From contig JAJKIL010000263.1 in NCBI GenBank assembly GCA_021154515.1, positions 1-11,287 on the forward strand: a stretch of 11,287 nt of DNA, written 5' to 3'. This DNA comes from Niastella sp. GTDB taxonomy: Bacteria; Bacteroidota; Bacteroidia; Chitinophagales; Chitinophagaceae. Under the pieces are notes generated by a model that had not been told where the DNA came from, did not search any database, and was given only the letters and a program-made list of their open reading frames with translations. Shown here piece by piece: positions 1 to 5,941 of this stretch. Position numbers and translations under genes: made by a program. Within the stretch, counting starts at the first letter, position 1, and each line of letters starts with the position of its first letter.

Positions 1-1419
1 GCCAGTACGAAACAGGTGATTGGTGATGCCCAAACAGCTGATTCCTCCACAGGTAAAAACTTTCTGTTGCGTACGACTTTACCAGCCCTGAAAACAACCA
101 GTGTTCCGCAGGAGCAATTCATTATGCTGGGGTATGATGACTTGTATTCCGTACAATATTTCGGCAAAAACCTGCCTCCGGTTTGGCGTACCGAAGGACG
201 TACCATAGAAAAGGAACTGGCCCATGCCGCAGCCGATTATAAAAGTGTGATGAAGCAATGCATTGCCTTTGATGATCGCCTGTATGCGGATGCCGTAAAA
301 GCCGGAGGTGAAAAATATGCGCAATTATGTGTGGCCGGTTATCGCCAGAGTGTGGCAGCACATAAGATCCTGAAAGACCCGAATGGGGAGATCTTATTTC
401 TGTCGAAAGAGAATTTCAGTAATGGATCTATCAATACAGTAGATGTAACCTATCCTTCGGCGCCGTTGTACCTGCTGTACAACCCAGACCTGTTAAAGGG
501 TATGCTGAATGGGATCTTTTATTATAGCGAAAGCGGCAAATTTGCGAAACCTTTTGCGGCACATGATCTGGGAACCTATCCATTGGCTAATGGACAAACC
601 TATGGGGAAGATATGCCGGTGGAAGAATCGGGCAATATGCTCATTTTAACGGCTGCCATTGCCAAAGCGGAAGGGAACGCCAATTACGCCAGAAAGCACT
701 GGAAAACGCTGACCACCTGGGTCGATTACCTGGAGAAAGAAGGCTTTGATCCTGCCAACCAGCTGTGCACCGATGATTTTGCCGGCCACCTGGCGCGCAA
801 TGCAAACCTGTCTGTAAAGGCAATTGTGGCTATAGGCTGTTATGCGATGCTGGCCGAAATGATGCACGATGTACCTACCAGTATGAAGTACCGCACCACC
901 GCCATTAACATGGCTAAAAAATGGATGACGCTGGCCAACGATGGCGATCATTACTCTCTTACTTTTTCCGATAAAAACACCTGGAGCCAGAAGTATAACC
1001 TGGTTTGGGACAGGGTGCTGAACCTGCATTTGTTCCCGGTGGAAGTGTATAACAAAGAGATAAAATACTATCTCACCAAACAAAATACCTTTGGCTTGCC
1101 ATTAGACAGCCGGAAAACCTATACCAAAAGCGACTGGATCATGTGGACGGCCACGCTCACAAACGATACAACAGTTTTTAAAGCGCTCACCGACCCGCTT
1201 TATAAGTATCTTACAGAAACGCCAACCCGGGTACCATTGAGCGACTGGCACGAAACCACCAATGGAAAACAGGTAGGCTTTCAGGCCCGTAGTGTGGTAG
1301 GCGGTTATTTTATGCGTATGCTGGATAAGAAATTTAGAGGAGGAAAGGCAGCAGGCAGAGGGCAAAAGACAATCGTGAAACGTGAAACGTCAAACGTGAA
1401 AGGGCTCGCGACAGAGTAG
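1..1419 (+). CDS. GtaA-like glutaminase, DUF4965/DUF1793 type (5' end missing)
   Basis: This is the C-terminal part (472 codons) of a large protein of the glutaminase A family, whose fungal members hydrolyse L-glutamine to glutamate and ammonia. The Bacteroidota relatives are usually exported and about 800 residues or more, so roughly the first 350 residues lie outside the window. The frame is open from base 1, so the GTG at 16 is not a real start. Recognisable blocks are FIMLGYDDLYSVQYFGKNLP near the left edge, GEDMPVEESGNMLIL in the middle, and DDFAGHLARNANLS with a following conserved helix, all typical of the central six-hairpin region. The enzymatic activity is inferred from family only. 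The tail after the conserved MLDKKF segment is odd: about 25 basic, low-complexity residues encoded partly by a 7-bp repeat (1374-1401), so it is probably not part of the fold. A possible intrinsic terminator overlaps the stop codon. Confidence 0.85.
   Translation, partial: ASTKQVIGDAQTADSSTGKNFLLRTTLPALKTTSVPQEQFIMLGYDDLYSVQYFGKNLPPVWRTEGRTIEKELAHAAADYKSVMKQCIAFDDRLYADAVKAGGEKYAQLCVAGYRQSVAAHKILKDPNGEILFLSKENFSNGSINTVDVTYPSAPLYLLYNPDLLKGMLNGIFYYSESGKFAKPFAAHDLGTYPLANGQTYGEDMPVEESGNMLILTAAIAKAEGNANYARKHWKTLTTWVDYLEKEGFDPANQLCTDDFAGHLARNANLSVKAIVAIGCYAMLAEMMHDVPTSMKYRTTAINMAKKWMTLANDGDHYSLTFSDKNTWSQKYNLVWDRVLNLHLFPVEVYNKEIKYYLTKQNTFGLPLDSRKTYTKSDWIMWTATLTNDTTVFKALTDPLYKYLTETPTRVPLSDWHETTNGKQVGFQARSVVGGYFMRMLDKKFRGGKAAGRGQKTIVKRETSNVKGLATE
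1374..1401. repeat. Four tandem 7-bp units in the 3' end of the glutaminase gene
   Basis: Four adjacent heptamers, CGTGAAA three times and CGTCAAA once, lie in frame with the glutaminase gene. They encode part of its basic tail just before the stop codon at 1417. Confidence 0.85.
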
Positions 1420-1436
1420 TATTCCTCTCTGTTTTT
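1411..1436 (+). terminator. Possible intrinsic terminator overlapping the glutaminase stop
   Basis: ACAGAG (1411-1416) pairs with CTCTGT (1427-1432) around a 10-base loop and is followed by a run of T to 1436. The stem has only six base pairs with mixed GC, so termination would be weak. It sits at the right place to end the glutaminase transcript, and its left arm overlaps the last codons. Confidence 0.4.
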
Positions 1437-1441
1437 CAACC

Positions 1442-1512
1442 CGGTCAACTTGTTAACTCGTCAACTGGTCAACTTGCCTTCCATTTTCAAATTTGCTAAT
1501 TTTCACATTAAC
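1442..1512. repeat. Two successive 8-bp-period repeats filling the leader of the phosphoesterase gene
   Basis: Bases 1442-1476 contain four octamers of consensus TnGTCAAC plus a partial fifth. Bases 1483-1512 contain ATTTTCAA, ATTTGCTA, ATTTTCAC and a partial ATTAAC, again with an 8-bp period, ending directly at the ATG at 1513. Almost the whole spacer between the two genes is therefore periodic, which leaves no obvious conventional promoter. Confidence 0.8.
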
Positions 1513-2376
1513 ATGCATCGTCGTCATTTTCTCAAAAACACAACACCGGTACTGCTGTTACTTACAAACGGCAAACTGATGTATCGTTCTCTTTCAGAAC
1601 TGGCTTCCACACGCAATAAAGTAAAGTTCCGGTTTGCGGTGGCAAGCGACGGGCATTTTGGCGAACCCAAAACAACCTGGGAGAGCAATTATACCAGCAT
1701 TATACAACACATCAATCAGCAACATAAACAAAGCAGGCTGCATACCTGCATCATTAACGGCGATATCATTCATAACGATCCTGCTATGATGCCATTGGCG
1801 AAACAACAGCTCGATCAGTTAAAGATGCCCTATTATGTTACGCAGGGTAATCATGACAGAGTGAATGAAGAGGTGTGGCGCAAAACCTGGAACATGCCGT
1901 TCAATCATTCCTTCGTAAAAGATAAACAGGTCTTTCTGCTGGCCACTACCTCTAATGAAAAAGGCGATTTCCTATGTCCCGATCTTGACTGGATGCGCGC
2001 CCAGCTGGAAAAATATAAAAAGGCGCCGAATGTGTTTATCGCCATTCATATTACACCGGTTAAATGGACGGAATATGGTGTGGATTGTCCGGAGTTTATA
2101 GATCTGTTGAAGGACTATAAAAATGTTCGTTGTGTATTCAATGGCCACGATCACGACCAGGACGATATGAAAGAACGGGAAGGTATCCCATTCCTGTTCG
2201 ATTCTCATATTGGCGGAAGCTGGGGAACTGCGTATAAAGGTTTTCGTATGGTGGAAGTAATGGATGACAATACCGTTGCTACCTATATTCTGAATCCCGA
2301 TGCAAAAATGAACGAACACCTGTTGCCGGAACGCAAGGCAGGAGTCCCTGTCCCAGTCATCCCAAGCATCCCATAA
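1513..2376 (+). CDS. Secreted calcineurin-like metallophosphoesterase
   Basis: The predicted protein has 287 residues and belongs to the calcineurin-like metallophosphoesterase superfamily, which hydrolyses phosphomono- or diesters at a di-metal centre. The signature motifs appear in order: D-G-H at residues 46-48, GD at 83-84, GNHD at 112-115, a lone His at 179 (AIHIT), and GHDH at 211-214. The N-terminus HRRHFLK followed by a hydrophobic stretch looks like a Tat-type or Sec export signal, so it probably acts in the periplasm or outside the cell. The ATG at 1513 is preferred over upstream TTG or GTG codons, because the extra 21 codons would be read from an intergenic repeat and would bury the signal peptide. 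The last nine or so residues (PVPVIPSIP) come from a 9-bp repeat that also provides the TAA stop. The substrate cannot be told from the sequence. Confidence 0.88.
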   Translation: MHRRHFLKNTTPVLLLLTNGKLMYRSLSELASTRNKVKFRFAVASDGHFGEPKTTWESNYTSIIQHINQQHKQSRLHTCIINGDIIHNDPAMMPLAKQQLDQLKMPYYVTQGNHDRVNEEVWRKTWNMPFNHSFVKDKQVFLLATTSNEKGDFLCPDLDWMRAQLEKYKKAPNVFIAIHITPVKWTEYGVDCPEFIDLLKDYKNVRCVFNGHDHDQDDMKEREGIPFLFDSHIGGSWGTAYKGFRMVEVMDDNTVATYILNPDAKMNEHLLPERKAGVPVPVIPSIP

Positions 2377-2390
2377 ATCCAGGTTCAGAC
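2345..2390. repeat. 9-bp-period repeat forming the 3' end of the phosphoesterase gene
   Basis: TCCCAGTCA (2351-2359), TCCCAAGCA (2360-2368) and TCCCATAAA (2369-2377) are three tandem nonamers. A partial TCCCTG precedes them and TCCAGGTTCAGAC follows. The third unit carries the TAA stop codon at 2374-2376. The element fills the 17-bp gap between two convergent genes. Confidence 0.8.
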
Positions 2391-2393
2391 AGC

Positions 2394-3137
2394 TTACTGT
2401 ATGTAATCTACTTTCCCTTTGAGCTCCTGCTCATTCCCGTGCAGATACTCATAATCAGCCCGCGCATAAATTTCAAGCGAATAAGAAGGAGTAGGCGTAT
2501 CGATGGTGATGAGGTTGATCACCTGGTCGGACAGTTTATATACACGCGTGATTAACGGCTTGTTGTACATAATATAACAAACGCTATCAGGCAAATTCAA
2601 AATACCAATTTCTGTGATGATCGATTTGAAGGTGTCTGCATCGCCAAAGCTAAAGCGCAGGGCATGATGAAAGGTGCGCCTGGTATACTCTGATAGCTTT
2701 AAATTAATGGCGTTGAACAAAAAATACTTCGGTAGGGTGATGGTGAACGAATTGGTGAACAGGGTAGTGGGGCTCACCCTGGTTTCCACCTGGCTCAGGT
2801 ATTCGACCCAGGCCGGCGCTTCCAGCCTGGTGCCTTCGAGCAACCGGGCCATATAATAGCTGCCGCTGGTGGTTAAAGAACCGCTTTCCTGTTTACGGGC
2901 TTGCGCCAGGGAATCTAAAAAATACCGAGTTCGGGATTGAAACACATTGCTATCTGCTTCATTCAGGGAAGTAATGCGTTTTAGCTTCCAGGTGCTCGTT
3001 TCTAAATAGTCCTGTATTGTAATCAGGGATGATCGTTGCAACGACAATAATCTGTTGAGGCTAATATTCTGGGCCACAAGCGCCACGGGCGTCAGTGAAC
3101 TGGCGAGCAGCATCCACTTTATAAACAGTCGTCTCAT
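2394..3137 (-). CDS. Exported protein of unknown function
   Basis: I do not recognise this 247-residue protein. It begins MRRLFIKWMLLASSLTPVAL and the signal sequence ends in VAQ, a good signal peptidase I site after about residue 22. There is no lipobox cysteine, no further long hydrophobic segment, and no obvious C-terminal sorting domain. The mature part is polar, rich in Ser, Thr, Leu and Tyr, with helical-looking first half and a beta-rich second half. It is convergent with the phosphoesterase gene (17-bp gap), so they are not co-transcribed. Its upstream region, read on the minus strand, contains the structured intergenic segment 3138-3430, so any operator there could act on this gene as well as on the small ORF at 3508. 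The start at 3137 is supported by the signal peptide. Confidence 0.7.
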   Translation of the reverse strand: MRRLFIKWMLLASSLTPVALVAQNISLNRLLSLQRSSLITIQDYLETSTWKLKRITSLNEADSNVFQSRTRYFLDSLAQARKQESGSLTTSGSYYMARLLEGTRLEAPAWVEYLSQVETRVSPTTLFTNSFTITLPKYFLFNAINLKLSEYTRRTFHHALRFSFGDADTFKSIITEIGILNLPDSVCYIMYNKPLITRVYKLSDQVINLITIDTPTPSYSLEIYARADYEYLHGNEQELKGKVDYIQ

Positions 3138-3234
3138 AGTCAGTTAGCGATATGGCGCCGAATATACTCACTTTACCCATGGTGCCGTTTTTTATGGGCA
3201 ACTTCGTTTAGTTAATTTGATTATTGTCAAGTCA

Positions 3235-3264
3235 GTACAAATTTGTACCGAGGTGAGTACAAAT
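3235..3264. promoter_or_regulatory. 14-bp perfect palindrome with a third half-site, possible operator and promoter
   Basis: GTACAAATTTGTAC at 3235-3248 is a perfect palindrome. The half-site GTACAAAT recurs at 3257-3264, 22 bp (about two helical turns) downstream of the first copy. TTTG at 3216-3219, an 18-base spacer and CAAATTTG at 3238-3245 resemble the Bacteroidota -33/-7 pair (TTTG and TAnnTTTG) on the plus strand, so the palindrome would cover a -7 element. The regulator is unknown. Confidence 0.45.
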
Positions 3265-3343
3265 GTGGTATTAGGATGAATTTATATAAGTTGAAACATT
3301 GGTAGGGTGAGAGGTACTACCCTTATTGTAAGCGAAGAAAAGT

Positions 3344-3430
3344 GAATATAGTGCTACAGTACTATAATTTATGAATATAGTACTGGGATACTATAATTGA
3401 CCAATATAGTACTGTAGTACTATATTGGTT
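3344..3430. promoter_or_regulatory. Three palindromes in a 29-bp tandem array, operator-like
   Basis: Three copies of an 18-bp dyad begin at 3348, 3377 and 3406, an exact 29-bp period. Copy 1 is ATAGTGCTACAGTACTAT, copy 2 ATAGTACTGGGATACTAT and copy 3 ATAGTACTGTAGTACTAT. In copy 3 the symmetry extends to 13-bp arms (3401-3413 with 3416-3428) around a 2-bp centre. The bases between dyads are also partly conserved (GAATATAG entry, CTATAATT exit), so this is a true tandem repeat of three units. TTGACC at 3397-3402 and TATATTGG at 3421-3428 could form a promoter whose spacer is occupied by copy 3. Most likely these are binding sites for a dimeric regulator, possibly cooperative. The target could be the ORF at 3508 or the divergent gene at 3137. 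Confidence 0.7.
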
Positions 3431-3507
3431 TTATGTCGTTTTTGCCGTTATATGCATGAACGATCCTGATAAAAATCATTAATAAGAACATTGATCAACA
3501 CTTTGCA

Positions 3508-3675
3508 ATGGGTAGCCTGAGTTCAGCAAGCGATGCGCACGTAGCGGAAAAAGAGTTCACGGGCGCCCCCAACGATAAAGAACTTCAATATTTATATAAT
3601 TACCTGTTAACCTTGAAAACCCTAGACAAGGTGAGGGTTATAGAAAAACGGGGCTGCCGAAACTTTTCTTCATAA
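3508..3675 (+). CDS. Small ORF of 55 codons, unknown function
   Basis: The ATG at 3508 opens 55 codons ending at TAA 3673-3675. The product starts MGSLSSASDAHVAEKEFTGA, has a helix-like centre (KELQYLYNYLLTLKTLDKV) and ends with a basic tail containing one Cys. I recognise no family. The frame is open upstream only to 3460 with no other ATG or GTG. Support for a real gene is positional: operator-like palindromes lie just upstream and an intrinsic terminator follows 37 bp after the stop, so the segment looks like an independent transcription unit. It could equally be a gene remnant or an RNA gene with a chance ORF. No strong ribosome binding site is visible, which is normal in this phylum. Confidence 0.4.
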   Translation: MGSLSSASDAHVAEKEFTGAPNDKELQYLYNYLLTLKTLDKVRVIEKRGCRNFSS

Positions 3676-3712
3676 TAGAAATACTTACCCGATTCAACTT
3701 ACATTAATAGCA

Positions 3713-3738
3713 ACCCAGGTTAGCCTGGGTATTTTTTT
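3713..3738 (+). terminator. Intrinsic terminator after the small ORF
   Basis: ACCCAGG (3713-3719) and CCTGGGT (3724-3730) form a perfect 7-bp GC-rich stem with a TTAG tetraloop. One A and seven T residues (3732-3738) follow. This ends a plus-strand transcript coming from the 3250-3675 segment and separates it from the protoglobin gene. Confidence 0.85.
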
Positions 3739-3820
3739 GCCTGCCAGGCTGGAATTGGTAGATGGTACGGTTTTTTAAGAATTTATTAAAGTTGTTTAAT
3801 GTAAATAAAAGCAATTAGTT

Positions 3821-4414
3821 ATGGAAACATTAGTGGACAATATCGCCGGGTACGAATATGGTGCAAATGAATTGGCCACCTCACCGGTAACTATGGAAGA
3901 TCTTGAGCTGTTAAAACAAACCATCACGCTCGATTCAGACGATCAAAAGTTTTTGCGCATGGCAGGTGATGTGCTGGAACCGCAAACTGAATCTATCATC
4001 AATATGTGGCGGGGGGTGATCAGTTCAATGCCGCATCTGGCGTTCTATTTTAAAAATGAAGCTGGTAAAACCGACGAACAATATAAAGCAAAAGTGAAAG
4101 AACGGTTCAAACAATGGATCATGGACCTTTGCTACAAACCATATGACCAGGACTGGTTGAACTACCAGCATGAGATTGGTTTGCGGCATATGTCGGCCAA
4201 AAAGAATAAAACTGATAACGCCAATGCAGCTCCGTTTATTCCCATGCGGTATGTAATTGCGTTTACTGCCGTTGTGAATGATTCCATCAAACCATTTATG
4301 GCTAAAAACGGACATAGCCTGGGTGTGATTGAAAAAATGCACAAGGCCTGGTGTAAAGCGGTGTTGTTGCATGTTACATTGTGGACGCGGGCTTATGGCG
4401 GTAATGAGTGGTAA
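3821..4414 (+). CDS. Single-domain protoglobin (heme-based gas-binding globin)
   Basis: The 197-residue protein matches the protoglobin family along its full length (family proteins are about 195 residues). Members bind heme and O2, CO or NO in the cytoplasm; their physiological role is not settled. Landmarks are the N-terminal YEYG...SPVTMEDLE segment, the KERFKQWIMDLCYKPYDQDW block, the EIGLRH motif with the likely proximal heme ligand His123, the PMRYVIAF helix and the C-terminal MHKAWCKAVLLHVTLW helix. There is no attached methyl-accepting or GGDEF domain, so it is not itself a transducer. At the distal side the sequence reads MWRG (residues 62-65), where archaeal protoglobins as I recall them have WYG, so the B10 Tyr seems replaced by Arg64. 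It is expressed independently after a terminator. Its last 41 bp overlap the 3' end of the convergent membrane protein gene. Confidence 0.9.
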   Translation: METLVDNIAGYEYGANELATSPVTMEDLELLKQTITLDSDDQKFLRMAGDVLEPQTESIINMWRGVISSMPHLAFYFKNEAGKTDEQYKAKVKERFKQWIMDLCYKPYDQDWLNYQHEIGLRHMSAKKNKTDNANAAPFIPMRYVIAFTAVVNDSIKPFMAKNGHSLGVIEKMHKAWCKAVLLHVTLWTRAYGGNEW

Positions 4415-5897
4415 GGATGTTTATAAGAATTAAAGAGAACGTAACACAAACGATCATGGGGAAATATTGATACCGGAAAACGATTGTTGAGGCATAGATG
4501 CTGAAACAAAGGTGAACGCCCCAGAAAGTGCCGGCTAATATTAGTGTGCGTAATAATTGAGGAGAAAGTTTGTATCGTTTCGCCCGGATCACTACCAATA
4601 GTAACCCGCTGCAAAAAACAATGTTCGACAGCAGCCATAACCAGGGTATGGGGGCCAGCAGGGTTGCCTGAACTGTTTTGTTAACACAGGTTACCCGGTC
4701 GCTTTTATATTGGAACCATTTCATAGCGACAGAATCCACGGTGTTTTTCTTTTCATTATAAGAAAGAAAACACTCCAACGATGGCAAAAAGAATGTCCTC
4801 GAATTAGGCAGAATAAAATATCGCATATAGGCCAACGGGTGATGCAGCATCAGGCTATTGCTGTATTGCGTAAAAACAGGTGCAACGGCATGCCAGGATC
4901 TGAAATACCCGTCGATCTTTTTTTGCTCCTGCACTTGATACATATAGGTTTTCAGCGGTGAATTAGCGCTCCATAAAAACTCATCCGGACCTGGCTTTGC
5001 CGATGCAGGCAATGTATCAAAATATTGTTTTACTATTTTATTGAGCGCCTTACAATCCGCTGTAGGAAGGTCTTTGTCCTGCATAGAAATATGCGGGTAT
5101 ACTTGCAGGGCATTATTGGCCGCCATCCAGCTGCCAAAGGCAGAAAATACCGCCGTGCCTGTGTCCTGTTGCGTGAGTCTTTTAATATGTTGCATGCCTA
5201 AGTACATGGGCGCCACCACCAGAATAATTCCTGAAACTTTGAACAGCCAGTTCCGCCGGCTGAATAATACAGCCGGTATAGCCACCGCCGGCAGGTATAA
5301 CGCCGTAAAACGGATCTGGAACAGGAGATACAGTAATGCTGCCATTAATAAAAGGTGGATCCAGCCAGGCCGGAATATAAGCCAGATCAACAACGTAAAC
5401 CAGATAATACTTACACTCGCAAATAGGGGATCACTGCTCACCTGATTACTGAGGTATATAGTAATGGGGTTATATATAAGGAAAGCAAACAACATATGAC
5501 TGATGCTGTTGCCCAAGGGAAAGAAGAAGCGGAGCGTAAAAAAGAAATACAACACCCCAAGTTGTATGGTCAGGTATTGAACGAAAACGAGGGCTGTGTC
5601 GGAAGTGTTTACTCTATGTACCAGCGACAGAAAACGGGAGTATCCTATTGGCCGTACGCTGATGACATAATTGTTGGCAGCCGTATCGATATACGTATAG
5701 CTGTCGGTAAAATAACTGGCAAACGGGTAGCAAAGTTTGAAAACGATAAACTGAATAAAAATACCTGCCGTAGCTATGAGCAGGTATTTTTTATTGAGAT
5801 CATTTTTTATCAGGAACCGTGAAAAGGATTCGGAATCTGTTGGCTGATTAGTAAAACTATCTTTAAGACGTTTTAACCAGGATAATTTGCTGATCAT
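4374..5897 (-). CDS. Multi-pass membrane protein, probable GT-C type glycosyltransferase
   Basis: The 507-residue protein has a cytoplasmic N-terminus of about 35 polar residues, then some ten or more hydrophobic segments and a long soluble loop (about residues 250-375) before the last membrane helices. The first external loop reads FTDSYTYIDTA followed by VRPIGYSRFL (Asp65, Asp71, Arg82-Pro83). This acidic pair plus an RPxGY motif is characteristic of lipid-phosphate-sugar dependent GT-C glycosyltransferases of the ArnT/PMT (GT39/GT83) type, which transfer a sugar from a polyprenyl carrier on the periplasmic face. Donor and acceptor cannot be deduced. It starts 27 bp after the stop of the hydroxylase large subunit with no terminator between, so it is probably the third gene of that transcript, though a functional link is not obvious. 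Its 3' end runs 41 bp into the opposing protoglobin gene. Confidence 0.7.
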   Translation of the reverse strand: MISKLSWLKRLKDSFTNQPTDSESFSRFLIKNDLNKKYLLIATAGIFIQFIVFKLCYPFASYFTDSYTYIDTAANNYVISVRPIGYSRFLSLVHRVNTSDTALVFVQYLTIQLGVLYFFFTLRFFFPLGNSISHMLFAFLIYNPITIYLSNQVSSDPLFASVSIIWFTLLIWLIFRPGWIHLLLMAALLYLLFQIRFTALYLPAVAIPAVLFSRRNWLFKVSGIILVVAPMYLGMQHIKRLTQQDTGTAVFSAFGSWMAANNALQVYPHISMQDKDLPTADCKALNKIVKQYFDTLPASAKPGPDEFLWSANSPLKTYMYQVQEQKKIDGYFRSWHAVAPVFTQYSNSLMLHHPLAYMRYFILPNSRTFFLPSLECFLSYNEKKNTVDSVAMKWFQYKSDRVTCVNKTVQATLLAPIPWLWLLSNIVFCSGLLLVVIRAKRYKLSPQLLRTLILAGTFWGVHLCFSIYASTIVFRYQYFPMIVCVTFSLILINILTTHYRHKPASTM

Positions 5898-5920
5898 ATC
5901 GTCGTAAAAATAGGAAAAAA

Positions 5921-5941
5921 TGCGTTAAGCGTTCTGCGTTA
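5921..5941. repeat. Three 7-bp units at the 3' end of the hydroxylase large-subunit gene
   Basis: Read on the minus strand the units are TAACGCA, GAACGCT and TAACGCA, followed by a T-rich stretch. They overlap the last codons and the TAA stop (5925-5927) of the gene. Three units are few, so this is less certain than the other repeats in the window. Confidence 0.55.

Larger units (their letters stand above)
3138..3507. other. Structured intergenic region without a large gene
   Basis: Apart from the two palindromic elements listed separately, this 370-bp stretch holds only AT-rich sequence and a weak hairpin (CCCAT at 3177-3181 with ATGGG at 3194-3198). GTAC occurs eight times between 3235 and 3420, all but one (3314) inside the palindromic elements. 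No coding frame of useful length was found on either strand. Confidence 0.6.

Noticed and set aside
646..1083. Minus-strand ORF of 145 codons inside the glutaminase gene
   Set aside because: It is the antisense shadow of a conserved coding region and shows no recognisable family.
1450..1512. Longer N-terminus for the metallophosphoesterase
   Set aside because: The extra codons are read from the 8-bp repeats and would place residues before the RRHFLK export signal.
3344..3430. Three 29-bp repeats considered as a CRISPR array
   Set aside because: The units are directly adjacent with no unique spacers, and no cas genes are present.
5762..5792. Perfect 7-bp hairpin followed by six T on the plus strand
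   Set aside because: It looks like a terminator but lies inside the minus-strand membrane protein gene, where no plus-strand gene is visible. It is probably chance, or at most an antisense terminator.
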